DNA from: Candidatus Dormiibacterota bacterium
GTDB lineage: Bacteria > Chloroflexota > Dormibacteria > Aeolococcales > Aeolococcaceae
Assembly (NCBI GenBank): GCA_003162415.1
Contig: PMOL01000019.1
Span: 1-64,000 of the forward strand
DNA length: 64,000 bases
Direction of reading: 5' to 3'
The notes under the pieces are model-generated. The model made no database searches and was not told where the DNA came from. It saw nothing but the letters and a program-made list of their open reading frames with translations. Made by a program: the position numbers and the translations under genes. Positions 34,656 through 42,848 of the stretch are shown here, piece after piece. Within the stretch, counting starts at the first letter, position 1; every line of letters starts with the position of its first letter.

Positions 34656-35708
34656 CTACTCGGCGCTCGAGTTGGAGCGTGCGATCCGGCCCGAACGGGT
34701 GAGCCCGGCGACGGTCGATTCACGGACGATCAGATCGGGCGTGAAACGCACCCTGCGCTGGGCAGGCTCGTCGTTCTCGATCTGATCGAGCAGCAGCCGG
34801 CCCGCGACCGAGCCGAACTCGTGGATCGGCACGTGCATGGTGGTGATGCCCGGGCTCACCCGGCTCGCGAGCGGAATGTCGTTGTAGCCGATGATGGCGA
34901 GGTCCTCCGGTATCCGGAAGCCCATCTGGCGAGCCACGTCGGCGGTGCCGAGAGCGACCATGTCCGTGACCGCGAACACCGCTGTCGGCGGGTCCGGAAC
35001 CGAGAGGAGGTGCCGCGCAGCCGCTGCGCCGCTCTCTTCCGTGTACCCGGCCTCGACGACGAGACCTGGGTCGGCCACCAGCCCGGCCGCCGTGTGTGCA
35101 GCCAGGTAGCCGCGCCGGCGGAGCATCCCGGTGCTGACCGTGGATTTTCCCGCCAGGTGGCCGATCCGGGTGTGCCCGAGGTCGATCAGGTGGGCGGTGG
35201 CAAGCTGGCCGCCGAGGAGGTCATCCGAGCCGACGAACGGATCCTCGCCCTCGTCACTGAACCGGTTGACAAGGACAAATGGGCGCTTCTGGCCGCGGAG
35301 ATCGCGAACGCTCGGATCCTTGAGGAAGCTGCTGGCGATGATGACCCCGTCGACGCGGCGGGCCTGCAGGCTCTGGAGGTGCGATCGCTGCCGCTCCGGC
35401 AGGCCATCGGTGTTGCAGAGGAGGACGTTGAAGCCGCGGGGAGCCGCGACATCCTCGACGCCTCGAAACAGCGCCGCGAAGAAGGGGTTGGTCACGTCGG
35501 GGATGACCACGGCGAGCACGTTGGTCTGGCGCAACTTCAGCCCTCGTGCGATCCCGTTGGGCTGGTAGCCGGTCTCGCGGAGCAGCGCCTCGATCCGCGA
35601 CCGTGTACCGGTGGCGATCCTCAGGCCAGGATCGTTGTTCGCCACCCGCGAGATGGTGGAGGGGTGGACGTTGGCGCGGGCCGCCAGCTCCTTGAGCGTC
35701 ACCGGCAT
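34656..35708 (-). CDS. LacI-family transcriptional regulator of the adjacent catabolic locus
   Basis: 350 residues. The N-terminal HTH and hinge read VTLKELAARANVHPSTISRV, ANNDPGLRIATGTR and YQPNGIARGLKLRQTNVLAV. A periplasmic-binding-protein-like effector domain follows (VIPDVTNPFFAALFRGVEDV, ...AVFAVTDMVALGTADVARQ, IIGYNDIPLASRVSPGITTM). LacI members usually repress and release on binding a sugar or small metabolite. It is divergent from the ABC operon, and the intergenic region carries a promoter and the O2 site. LacI control of a Liv-type importer is unusual. Confidence 0.9.
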   Translation of the reverse strand: MPVTLKELAARANVHPSTISRVANNDPGLRIATGTRSRIEALLRETGYQPNGIARGLKLRQTNVLAVVIPDVTNPFFAALFRGVEDVAAPRGFNVLLCNTDGLPERQRSHLQSLQARRVDGVIIASSFLKDPSVRDLRGQKRPFVLVNRFSDEGEDPFVGSDDLLGGQLATAHLIDLGHTRIGHLAGKSTVSTGMLRRRGYLAAHTAAGLVADPGLVVEAGYTEESGAAAARHLLSVPDPPTAVFAVTDMVALGTADVARQMGFRIPEDLAIIGYNDIPLASRVSPGITTMHVPIHEFGSVAGRLLLDQIENDEPAQRRVRFTPDLIVRESTVAGLTRSGRIARSNSSAE

Positions 35709-35721
35709 ATGGCTTTAGCCC

Positions 35722-35751
35722 TTGACATTGGTTTCAGCGGGGTTCTAGGCT
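35722..35751 (+). promoter_or_regulatory. Predicted sigma-70 promoter of the ABC/catabolic operon
   Basis: A perfect -35 TTGACA at 35722-35727 and a weak -10 TAGGCT at 35746-35751 (18-base spacing). The operator-like O2 site begins three bases downstream, where a repressor would block initiation. Confidence 0.5.
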
Positions 35752-35754
35752 AGC

Positions 35755-35766
35755 GCAATCGTTTGT
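35755..35766 (-). promoter_or_regulatory. LacI-type operator-like site O2
   Basis: GCAATCGTTTGT on the plus strand, that is ACAAACGATTGC on the minus strand. It matches O1 (GCAAACGATTGC) at 11 of 12 positions. It is placed just after the predicted -10 of the operon. Confidence 0.6.
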
Positions 35767-35808
35767 TCATCGGCACACAGCTCGCCACGTCGCGAGCGGG
35801 GGACGAGC

Positions 35809-37044
35809 ATGCGGAAGCCAGCGTTCTTGGCAGTGACCGGGATCGTCTCATTGGGTTCGCTGACCCTCGCAGCGTGCGGGAGCAACAGTTCCGTCAACAG
35901 CGGCTCTCCCCAGGCAGGGACGCCGATCACCATCGGCGTCTCGGTATCGCTCACAGGAGACTTCTCGGGAGATGGCAAGGCGCTCGTCCAGGGCTACGAC
36001 CTCTGGGCGCAGGACGAGAATGCCAAGGGAGGACTGCTCGGGCACCACGTGACCATGAAATACGTGGACGACGCCAGCAGCACCACCCAGGTGGTCACCA
36101 ACTACCAGAACCTGATCACTCAGGACAAGGTCGCACTGGTTTTCGGGCCCTTCAGCAGTCTGCTCACGATTCCCGCGTCGACGGTCACCAACCGCTTCGG
36201 CTATGCATTCCCCGAGCCGGCCGGCGGTGGACCGAGCGTGTTCACCAGGGGCATTCACTCACTCTTCTTCGTACAGCCTGCTCCCGTCGAGGACAACCTT
36301 GTCAGCTTCACGCAGTGGGTCCTCTCGCTTCCGGCGGGCCAGCGACCGGCAACCGCTGCCTACTCCACTGAGGACGACCCCTTCACCCAGCCCCAGATCG
36401 ACAAGGCCAAGGCGCTGCTCGAGGCCGGCGGGGTCAGGACCGCCTCGTACAAGGTCTACCCGGCCGAGACGACCGACTTCACCCCACTCGCGCAGCAGGT
36501 GATCGCCGCCAACGCGGACGTGGTCATCCTCGGGACCCAGGAGCCCGACGCCGTGGCATTCATCAAGGCGTTCCAGCAGCAGCACTACAACCCCAAGGCG
36601 CTGGTCGAGACCGCGGGACCGGACCAGGGGTCGGACTTTGCGACCAAGGTCGGGAGTGCCAACACCGAGGGGGTGATGGTCCCCGCGGGATGGTGGTCGA
36701 GCGCCAAGACGCCGTTCAACGCCACGTTCGTCAGCGAGTTCATCGCCAAGTACGGCGGCACCCCGGGCGGTATCGCGTCCGATGCGGCGGAGGCGTATAG
36801 CGTCGGCCAGGTCGTCGACCAGGCTGCTAAGAAGGCGAACAGCATCACCAACGCGGCGCTCATCGCCGCGCTCCACACCGGCACCTACCAGACGATTCAG
36901 GGACCGATGGCGTTCGATTCCGTCGGCAAGCCGAGCGGCGCAAGCTTTCTCGTCCAATGGCAGAACGGTCTGACCGTCCCCGTGTACCCACCGTCGGCCG
37001 CCGTTGCTCAGCCGGAGTACCCCAAGCCCGCCTTCTCCGGGTGA
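35809..37044 (+). CDS. ABC transporter substrate-binding lipoprotein, Liv/amide type
   Basis: 411 residues. Signal and lipobox LTLAAC give Cys23. The mature part is a type I periplasmic-binding fold (Peripla_BP_6): ITIGVSVSLTGDFSGDGKAL, VQGYDLWAQDENAKGGLLG, VALVFGPFSS, then TTDFTPLAQQVIAANADVVI and EAYSVGQVVDQA. The family binds branched-chain amino acids, amides, urea or aromatic acids; the substrate here is unknown but presumably the inducer or its precursor. It is the first gene of the operon. GGGGGACGAGC precedes the ATG. Confidence 0.88.
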   Translation: MRKPAFLAVTGIVSLGSLTLAACGSNSSVNSGSPQAGTPITIGVSVSLTGDFSGDGKALVQGYDLWAQDENAKGGLLGHHVTMKYVDDASSTTQVVTNYQNLITQDKVALVFGPFSSLLTIPASTVTNRFGYAFPEPAGGGPSVFTRGIHSLFFVQPAPVEDNLVSFTQWVLSLPAGQRPATAAYSTEDDPFTQPQIDKAKALLEAGGVRTASYKVYPAETTDFTPLAQQVIAANADVVILGTQEPDAVAFIKAFQQQHYNPKALVETAGPDQGSDFATKVGSANTEGVMVPAGWWSSAKTPFNATFVSEFIAKYGGTPGGIASDAAEAYSVGQVVDQAAKKANSITNAALIAALHTGTYQTIQGPMAFDSVGKPSGASFLVQWQNGLTVPVYPPSAAVAQPEYPKPAFSG

Positions 37045-37057
37045 CCAGGGGGGCCGG

Positions 37058-37933
37058 GTGACCCTCATCCTGGAAGCCGTTGTCTTTGGCGTCCTCACGG
37101 GCGGCGTGTATGCGCTGATGGCGTCGGGGCTGACATTGATCTTCGGGGTCATGCGGATCATCAATGTCGGCCACGGAGCCCTGGTGATCCTCGGGGCATA
37201 CCTGAGCTTCGCGCTGCTCCGGTCGGCCCACATCGACCCGTTCCTGAGCTTGATCGTCACCATGCCGGCGATGTTCGCCCTCGGCGTCGTGCTGCAGCTC
37301 GTGTTCATCCGGCCGTTGAAGGAGGACCGCGAGGCGCTGTCGGTGCTGGTCACGTATGCGCTGGCGCTCGGGATCGAGGGGCTGCTCGGCTTCCTGTTCA
37401 GCGACAACCTCGTTCAGCTCACTGCCTGGTACGAGACCGCGTCGTTCGCGGTCTTCGGGTTTCACATCGCGTACGTCTATGTGTTCGGGTTCGCTCTGTG
37501 CATCGCGATCCTCGCGGGCATCTTCCTCATGCTGTATCGGACCACCTTCGGGTCGGCAGTCCGGGCGACGATGCTCAACCGCACTGCCGCGCAACTGGTC
37601 GGCGTCAACGTCGACAGGGTTTCCGCGATCGCCTTCGGGATCGGTGTCTCCACCGCCGCAGCCGGCGGGGTCATCTTCGGAATGACCAATGCTTTCAATC
37701 CCGGCAGCCACTACGACCTGATATCGCGACTGCTCACCATCATCGTCCTCGGCGGGTTGGGGAGCCTCCGCGGCGCGGTGATCGCCGCGGTCGGGATGCT
37801 GATCATCGAGGACGTGACCGCGGTGGTCATCTCGCCCGTGTGGGCGAGCTTCGCCTTCTTTCTCCTCCTAGTGATCGTTCTGGTGGTGCGTCCGCAGGGC
37901 CTCTACGGCATTCGCGTGCGAGAGCGCATATGA
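37058..37933 (+). CDS. Branched-chain amino-acid-type ABC permease, LivH-like
   Basis: 291 residues from GTG 37058, preceded by a GGGGGG run. It has about eight TM helices with the LivH landmarks GGVYALMASGLTLIFGVMRI then INVGHGALVILGAYLSF, and the cytoplasmic EAA-like loop TTFGSAVRATMLNRTAAQLV then GVNVDRV. The C-terminal GGLGSLRGAVIAAVGMLIIE is typical. It forms the translocation pore with the LivM-like subunit. It starts 13 bases after the binding-protein stop, and its stop overlaps the next ATG by 4 bases. Confidence 0.88.
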   Translation: MTLILEAVVFGVLTGGVYALMASGLTLIFGVMRIINVGHGALVILGAYLSFALLRSAHIDPFLSLIVTMPAMFALGVVLQLVFIRPLKEDREALSVLVTYALALGIEGLLGFLFSDNLVQLTAWYETASFAVFGFHIAYVYVFGFALCIAILAGIFLMLYRTTFGSAVRATMLNRTAAQLVGVNVDRVSAIAFGIGVSTAAAGGVIFGMTNAFNPGSHYDLISRLLTIIVLGGLGSLRGAVIAAVGMLIIEDVTAVVISPVWASFAFFLLLVIVLVVRPQGLYGIRVRERI

Positions 37934-38973
37934 GATCGCCGTCCTGGATCCGCGCCGCCAAATGGGCGGCGCTCCTGCTTGTGCTTGCGGTTGCGCTGCT
38001 CTTTCCCGCGTTCGAATCCGATCCCGCCACGGTCAACATCGCCGTGTTCACGGTCATGTACGTCGGCCTTGCCACGGCGTGGAACATCATGGGCGGCTAC
38101 ACCGGTTATGTCTCCCTCGGGCACGCGGCGTTCTTCGGGTTTGGCGCCTATGCCTTCGGGCTCGTGCTCGCGCACCTCGGCATCCAGGCAGGGTACGAAC
38201 CATTTCTGTTCGTCCCGATCGCCGGTGTGCTGACGGTCGTGCTGGCACTGGTGATCGGATGGATCGCGCTGCGCACTCGCGCCGCCACGTTTGTGATCGT
38301 GACCATCGCGATGATGTTCATGGTCCAGCTGCTCGCCGAGAACCTTGTCGGGCTCACCGGTGGCGGATCGGGGCTGAGCTTCCCGGTACCGCCGTGGAGC
38401 GGCGACTTTTTCGACACGCCCTTCTACTACGCGATGCTGGTGATGGCCATCGTGTCGCTGCTGCTCTCGTGGTGGATCCGGCGCTCGAAGTTCGGCCTCG
38501 GCCTGCTCGCCATTCGCGACGACGAGGACAAGGCGCTCGCGGTCGGCGTGCCGGCACACGCCTACAAGCTGACCGCGTTCGTCATCAGCGCCGGCCTGGT
38601 GGGGATGATCGGTGCGGTGTACGGCTACTACGTCACCTACATCTATCCGCAGTACGCGATCGACCCGTTGGTCGGGATCTCCCTTGTGCTGATGGTGTTT
38701 CTCGGCGGTCTTGGCACGCTCTGGGGCCCGGTGCTGGGTGCGGTCATCCTCGAACCGGCACAGCTCTGGCTGGCGTACAACTTCGGCGCGAGCCTGCTGT
38801 ACCTCGTCTTCTACGCAGCCGTGTTCCTGGTTGTCATCCTGCTGCTGCCGCGCGGCATCATCCCATCGGTGGGTGACCTCCTCAAGCGGATCGCAGCTCG
38901 GCGCGCGGTCGGCCCGTCCGACACCGCGTCGACGAGTGACACGCACGCCGTGGCCGGAGTCCAATCCCCATGA
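37930..38973 (+). CDS. Branched-chain amino-acid-type ABC permease, LivM-like
   Basis: 347 residues. TM helices carry LATAWNIMGGYTGYVSLGHA then AFFGFGAYAFG, the coupling loop RRSKFGLGLLAIRDDEDKAL then AVGVPAHAYK, and LVLMVFLGGLGTLWGPVLGA. The polar C-terminal tail (~320-347) is low-complexity. ATGA overlaps join it to both neighbours, implying translational coupling and equal stoichiometry with the LivH-like subunit. Confidence 0.9.
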   Translation: MRSPSWIRAAKWAALLLVLAVALLFPAFESDPATVNIAVFTVMYVGLATAWNIMGGYTGYVSLGHAAFFGFGAYAFGLVLAHLGIQAGYEPFLFVPIAGVLTVVLALVIGWIALRTRAATFVIVTIAMMFMVQLLAENLVGLTGGGSGLSFPVPPWSGDFFDTPFYYAMLVMAIVSLLLSWWIRRSKFGLGLLAIRDDEDKALAVGVPAHAYKLTAFVISAGLVGMIGAVYGYYVTYIYPQYAIDPLVGISLVLMVFLGGLGTLWGPVLGAVILEPAQLWLAYNFGASLLYLVFYAAVFLVVILLLPRGIIPSVGDLLKRIAARRAVGPSDTASTSDTHAVAGVQSP

Positions 38974-39701
38974 CCCTGCTCGAGGTGCAGAGCCTTTCGA
39001 AGCGTTTCGGCGGTGTCACGGCGGTTGACGCGTGCTCCCTGTCCCTGGACCTCGGCAGCATCACCGGGCTCATCGGACCGAACGGATCCGGAAAGACCAC
39101 GGTCTTCAACCTGATCACCGGGTTCCTCGCGAAGGATGCCGGTGACGTGCGCTTCAAAGGGCAGTCGATCGCCGGATTCGGACCGAATCGGATCTACGGT
39201 CTCGGCATCGGCCGCACCTTTCAGCTGGCGAGAATCTTCCCGCGTCTGACCGCGCTGGAGAACATGCTCGTGCCGGTGCGACGGTCGGGGTTTCGCGCGC
39301 TGGTCTCACGGGGCCAGTGGAACGATGAGCGCAGTCGAGCCATGGATATGCTCGCGGCCATGGACATCGCCTCTGTCGCGGGCTTGCTGGGCGGCTCGCT
39401 CTCGTACGGTCAGCGCAAATTGCTCGAGCTCGCGGCGGTGATGATGGCCCAGCCGCAGCTCGTCCTGCTTGACGAGCCTGCCGGCGGCGTCAACCCGGCG
39501 CTCATCGAGCGCATCGGTGAGCACATTCGCGAGCTGAACCGGCAGGGCGTCACCTTCCTGCTCGTCGAACACAACATGCCCTTCGTGATGGGGCTGTGTC
39601 AGAAGATCGTGGTGCTGCACCGTGGTGCCGTGCTGGCAGAAGGAACGCCGGCGGATGTCCGTGGCAATGCCGCCGTGCTTGATGCGTACCTGGGGTCATA
39701 G
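38970..39701 (+). CDS. ABC transporter ATPase, LivG-like
   Basis: 243 residues. Walker A is GPNGSGKTT, the Q-loop region is GIGRTFQLARIFPRLTALEN, the signature is LSYGQRKLLELA (a Tyr variant of LSGGQ), Walker B is PQLVLLDEPAGGV, and the H-loop lies in LLVEHNMPFVMGLCQKIVVL. The LivG-specific C-terminus (GTPADVRGNAAVLDAYLGS) is present. It energises import together with the next gene and overlaps the LivM-like gene by 4 bases. Confidence 0.9.
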   Translation: MTLLEVQSLSKRFGGVTAVDACSLSLDLGSITGLIGPNGSGKTTVFNLITGFLAKDAGDVRFKGQSIAGFGPNRIYGLGIGRTFQLARIFPRLTALENMLVPVRRSGFRALVSRGQWNDERSRAMDMLAAMDIASVAGLLGGSLSYGQRKLLELAAVMMAQPQLVLLDEPAGGVNPALIERIGEHIRELNRQGVTFLLVEHNMPFVMGLCQKIVVLHRGAVLAEGTPADVRGNAAVLDAYLGS

Positions 39702-40421
39702 ATGAACGCGCTTCTCGAGCTCGACGGCGTCACCGCGGGGTACGGCGGCGGCGACGTGCTCCACGACGTCAACCTCTCCATCGAGGAGGGCGGGATCACG
39801 TGCGTCGTGGGTCCCAATGGCGCAGGCAAGTCCACCATCCTGCGCCTGGTCAGCGGATTGATCAGGCCTCGTCTCGGCGGACTTCGTTTTCGCGGCCAGT
39901 CGATCACCGGGCTGAGTCCGCGGCAGATTCTCCAGCTCGGCATCGTTCAGGTTCCGCAGGAACGCAGCCTCTTTCCAACCATGACCGTGTGGGAGAACGT
40001 ACGCATGGGCGCGTACACGCTCTCTGATCGGGCGCTGCTGGAACGACGGATGGCGACAGTGTGTGACACGTTTCCCATCGTTGCCGAACGCCGCCACGAA
40101 CGTGTCGCCGCGCTCTCGGGCGGTCAGCAGAAGATCATCGAGTTTGCACGGGCGCTCATGCTCGATCCGAAGCTGCTCGTCCTCGACGAGCCGTCGATGG
40201 GGCTCGACCCGAAGACGCACGGCGTGGTCTTCGAGTTGATCCGCGACATGAACAGGTCAGGCCGAACCATCCTGCTGGTTGAACAGAACGCGCGCTCGGG
40301 ACTCGGGTTGGCCAGTCACGGCGTCGTCCTGGAGAGCGGACGCGTCCGCCTCGAGGGCACCGGCGCGAGCGTGCTCGGCAATGGCGAGATCGGGCGCCTG
40401 TTTCTCGGAGCGCCGGTCTGA
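39702..40421 (+). CDS. ABC transporter ATPase, LivF-like
   Basis: 239 residues starting immediately after the previous stop. Walker A is GPNGAGKST, then IVQVPQERSLFPTMTVWENV (LivF-type Q-loop region), signature LSGGQQKIIEFA, Walker B KLLVLDEPSMGLDPKTHG and H-loop region ILLVEQNARSGLGLASHGVV. It pairs with the LivG-like ATPase. The TGATG junction with the hydrolase gene (1-base overlap) ties the enzyme genes to the transporter. Confidence 0.9.
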   Translation: MNALLELDGVTAGYGGGDVLHDVNLSIEEGGITCVVGPNGAGKSTILRLVSGLIRPRLGGLRFRGQSITGLSPRQILQLGIVQVPQERSLFPTMTVWENVRMGAYTLSDRALLERRMATVCDTFPIVAERRHERVAALSGGQQKIIEFARALMLDPKLLVLDEPSMGLDPKTHGVVFELIRDMNRSGRTILLVEQNARSGLGLASHGVVLESGRVRLEGTGASVLGNGEIGRLFLGAPV

Positions 40422-41485
40422 TGGACCCCTCCTTGAACCGCGTGCAGCTGGCAGCACACCACTGGCAGCCGCGCTTTGTCGCCAACGGCATCGACGTGAA
40501 CGATTTCGAAGAAGTCCTCGCACGCACGCAGGAGTGGGCGGACTGGGGACCGAACTGGCTCGCGATGGGAACCGTGCACGAGAATATCGGCCGCGACGCC
40601 GAGGGTCACGGACACATGGTGTCCGCCGCCGCCGCGTACCAGCAGGCTGCCTGGTGCTACCACCTCGGTAAGTTTCTCTGGTTCGAGGATCTCGAACTGC
40701 ACGCGACGTTGCGTGACAAGGCGGTCTCGGTGTATCGCCGGACATTGCCTCATCTCGATCCGCCCGCGGAGCGCATCGAGATGCCCTTCGAGGGACACAT
40801 CATCCCGGGTCATCTCCGGCGTCCTCGAGTCGTCACCAGGCCACCGCTGGTGCTCATCGTGCCCGGCCTGGACTCCTCGAAGGAAGAGATGTTCACCATC
40901 GAGGAGGAATTCCTTCGCCGCGGTATGGCAACGCTCAGCATCGAGGGTCCTGGTCAGTCCGAGAACTCAGTCGACTTCGCCATCCGTCCGAACTGGGAGA
41001 CCGTGATCACGCCCGTGCTCGATCACCTTGCGGACATCGGGCTCGACGGCACCTTCGGTTTGACCGGGCTCGTGGGCATCAGCATGGGAGCCATCTACGG
41101 TCCGCGTGCGGCCGCCCACGAGCCGCGCATCAACGCCGTCGTCGGGCTCGCCGGTCCGTACAACCTCGGCGATTGTTGGGACGCATTGAACCCGTTGACG
41201 CGCGGTGGCTACATCTTCTACACGAAGTCGGCCACCGAGGACGAGGCGAGGGAGAAGGCATACGGGCTCAATCTCCACGGTGTCCTCGACAAGGTCACGC
41301 AGCCACTACTGGTGATCCATGGCGCCCGCGATCGCCTGTTTCCTCCCGAGCAGGCGGAGCGGATCGCCCGCGAGGCGCCGAACGCCACGCTGCTGATGTA
41401 CCCGGACGGCAACCACGTGTGCAACAACATCGCGTACAAGTACCGACCGGCGATGGCGGACTGGATGAGCGAGCAGCTGGGATAA
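40421..41485 (+). CDS. Alpha/beta hydrolase related to 2,6-dihydroxypseudooxynicotine hydrolase/FrsA
   Basis: 354 residues with a helical N-terminal domain (~1-115) before the hydrolase fold. The likely triad is Ser221 in LVGISMG, Asp304 in HGARDRLF and His332 in DGNHVCNN; the oxyanion region is PGLDSSKEE. This N-terminal helical extension and the GL(E/D)S(T/S)KEE motif are features I recall from the nicotine-pathway C-C hydrolase family (UPF0255/DUF1100-like), whose members cleave beta-diketone-like carbon-carbon bonds. Here Asp151 stands where that enzyme has Glu. It is translationally coupled to the importer, so it probably acts on the imported compound or its first product. Confidence 0.78.
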   Translation: MDPSLNRVQLAAHHWQPRFVANGIDVNDFEEVLARTQEWADWGPNWLAMGTVHENIGRDAEGHGHMVSAAAAYQQAAWCYHLGKFLWFEDLELHATLRDKAVSVYRRTLPHLDPPAERIEMPFEGHIIPGHLRRPRVVTRPPLVLIVPGLDSSKEEMFTIEEEFLRRGMATLSIEGPGQSENSVDFAIRPNWETVITPVLDHLADIGLDGTFGLTGLVGISMGAIYGPRAAAHEPRINAVVGLAGPYNLGDCWDALNPLTRGGYIFYTKSATEDEAREKAYGLNLHGVLDKVTQPLLVIHGARDRLFPPEQAERIAREAPNATLLMYPDGNHVCNNIAYKYRPAMADWMSEQLG

Positions 41486-41561
41486 GGAATCGCGCCGCCG
41501 GCATCGGCATGCGGTGCACTGACGCGCCGCTCCTCGAACGGCGCACACAGGAGATGCTGTC

Positions 41562-42815
41562 ATGAGCCTCGACACCCACGGTGGGATCCCGCCGAGCCCC
41601 GGCCGGATGAACGTCGATTTCGAGGAGCGCGTGGATTTCACCCGCCTGCGCGCGTACCGGCTTGCGCGCGCTCGCGAGGCACTGGACGCCTCCGAGCTGG
41701 GGGCGGTCCTGCTGTTCGACATCAACAACATCCGGTACGTTTCGGCGACCATGATCGGCGAGTGGGCGCGCGACAAGGTGGCGCGCTATGCGCTGCTGAC
41801 GCGCGGCGGGGAGCCGATCGTCTGGGACTTCGGATCGGCCGCGCGGCACCATCAGCTGCACTCGCCGTGGATCCGTCCGGAGAACAGCCGGGCGGGCATG
41901 CTCGGTCTTCGCGGCGCGGTTGCTCCCGATGCGGGGCTGATCGCGCGCGCCGTGACAGAGATTCAGTCGGAGCTCGCGGCCGCCGGCGTCGCGAGCATGC
42001 CGCTCGGTGTCGACATCGCGGAGACGCCGATGCTGCTCGAGCTGCTCAAAGCGGGGGTCGAGGTGCGCGACGCGCAGCAGGTCATGCTCGACGCGCGTCT
42101 GATCAAGTCGGCGGATGAGATCGCCCTGCTGTCCACTGCTGCGGCGATGGTGGACGGTGTCTATCAGGACATTGCCGAGGCGTTGAAGCCGGGTATCCGT
42201 GAGAACGAGATCGTCGCACTCGCTAACAAACGCCTCTACGAGATGGGGTCCGACGATGTCGAGGCGATCAACGCGGTATCGGGCGAGCGCTGCAACCCGC
42301 ACCCGCATAACTTCTCGGATCGGCTCATCCGCCCCGGCGACCAGGCGTACTTCGACATCATCCAATCGTTCAACGGATATCGCACGTGCTACTACCGGAC
42401 TTTCGCGGTGGGGCGGTCGACCCCGGCGCAGCGGGATGCATACACACGAGCGCGCGAATGGATCGACTCGGCTATCGAGATGGTGAAGCCTGGAACCACC
42501 ACCGACCAGATTGCGCGCCTCTGGCCGGAGGCGAAGGACTTCGGATTCCCGAGCGAGATGGCCGCTTTTGGCCTGCAGTTCGGGCATGGCCTCGGCCTCG
42601 GGCTGCACGAGCGGCCGATCATCTCCCGCCTGAACTCGCTCGACCATCCGATCGAGCTGCGTGAGGGCATGGTCTTCGCGCTCGAGACGTATTGTCCAGC
42701 GACCGACGGTCAGTCGGCCGCTCGCATCGAGGAAGAGGTGGTGGTCACGTCGAGCGGCTGCTCGGTGCTGACGCTGTTTCCGGCCGAAGAACTGTTTGTC
42801 ACCAACAAGTATTAG
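41562..42815 (+). CDS. M24 (pita-bread fold) protein with an altered metal site
   Basis: 417 residues. The N-terminal creatinase-like domain (~20-170) is followed by the pita-bread domain. Expected metal ligands are Asp265 (YFDIIQ), His342 (FGHGLGLGLHE), Glu375 (FALETY) and Glu390/391 (RIEEE). The second Asp of the usual GYxSDxTRTF motif is absent: the sequence is GYRTCYYRTF, with Cys276 in its place. M24 members include aminopeptidase P, creatinase and the DMSP lyase DddP, so a non-peptidase hydrolase or lyase role is plausible. GGAGATGCTGTC precedes the ATG. Confidence 0.8.
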   Translation: MSLDTHGGIPPSPGRMNVDFEERVDFTRLRAYRLARAREALDASELGAVLLFDINNIRYVSATMIGEWARDKVARYALLTRGGEPIVWDFGSAARHHQLHSPWIRPENSRAGMLGLRGAVAPDAGLIARAVTEIQSELAAAGVASMPLGVDIAETPMLLELLKAGVEVRDAQQVMLDARLIKSADEIALLSTAAAMVDGVYQDIAEALKPGIRENEIVALANKRLYEMGSDDVEAINAVSGERCNPHPHNFSDRLIRPGDQAYFDIIQSFNGYRTCYYRTFAVGRSTPAQRDAYTRAREWIDSAIEMVKPGTTTDQIARLWPEAKDFGFPSEMAAFGLQFGHGLGLGLHERPIISRLNSLDHPIELREGMVFALETYCPATDGQSAARIEEEVVVTSSGCSVLTLFPAEELFVTNKY

Positions 42816-42848
42816 CGGTTATGCGCGTGCGATCGAGAGGAGAAAACC

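Noticed and set aside
36259..38964. Long minus-strand frames over the importer genes, rich in His/Asp/Glu/Gln/Arg
   Set aside because: Antisense shadows of hydrophobic permease genes; reverse complements of Leu/Val/Ala codons give charged residues.
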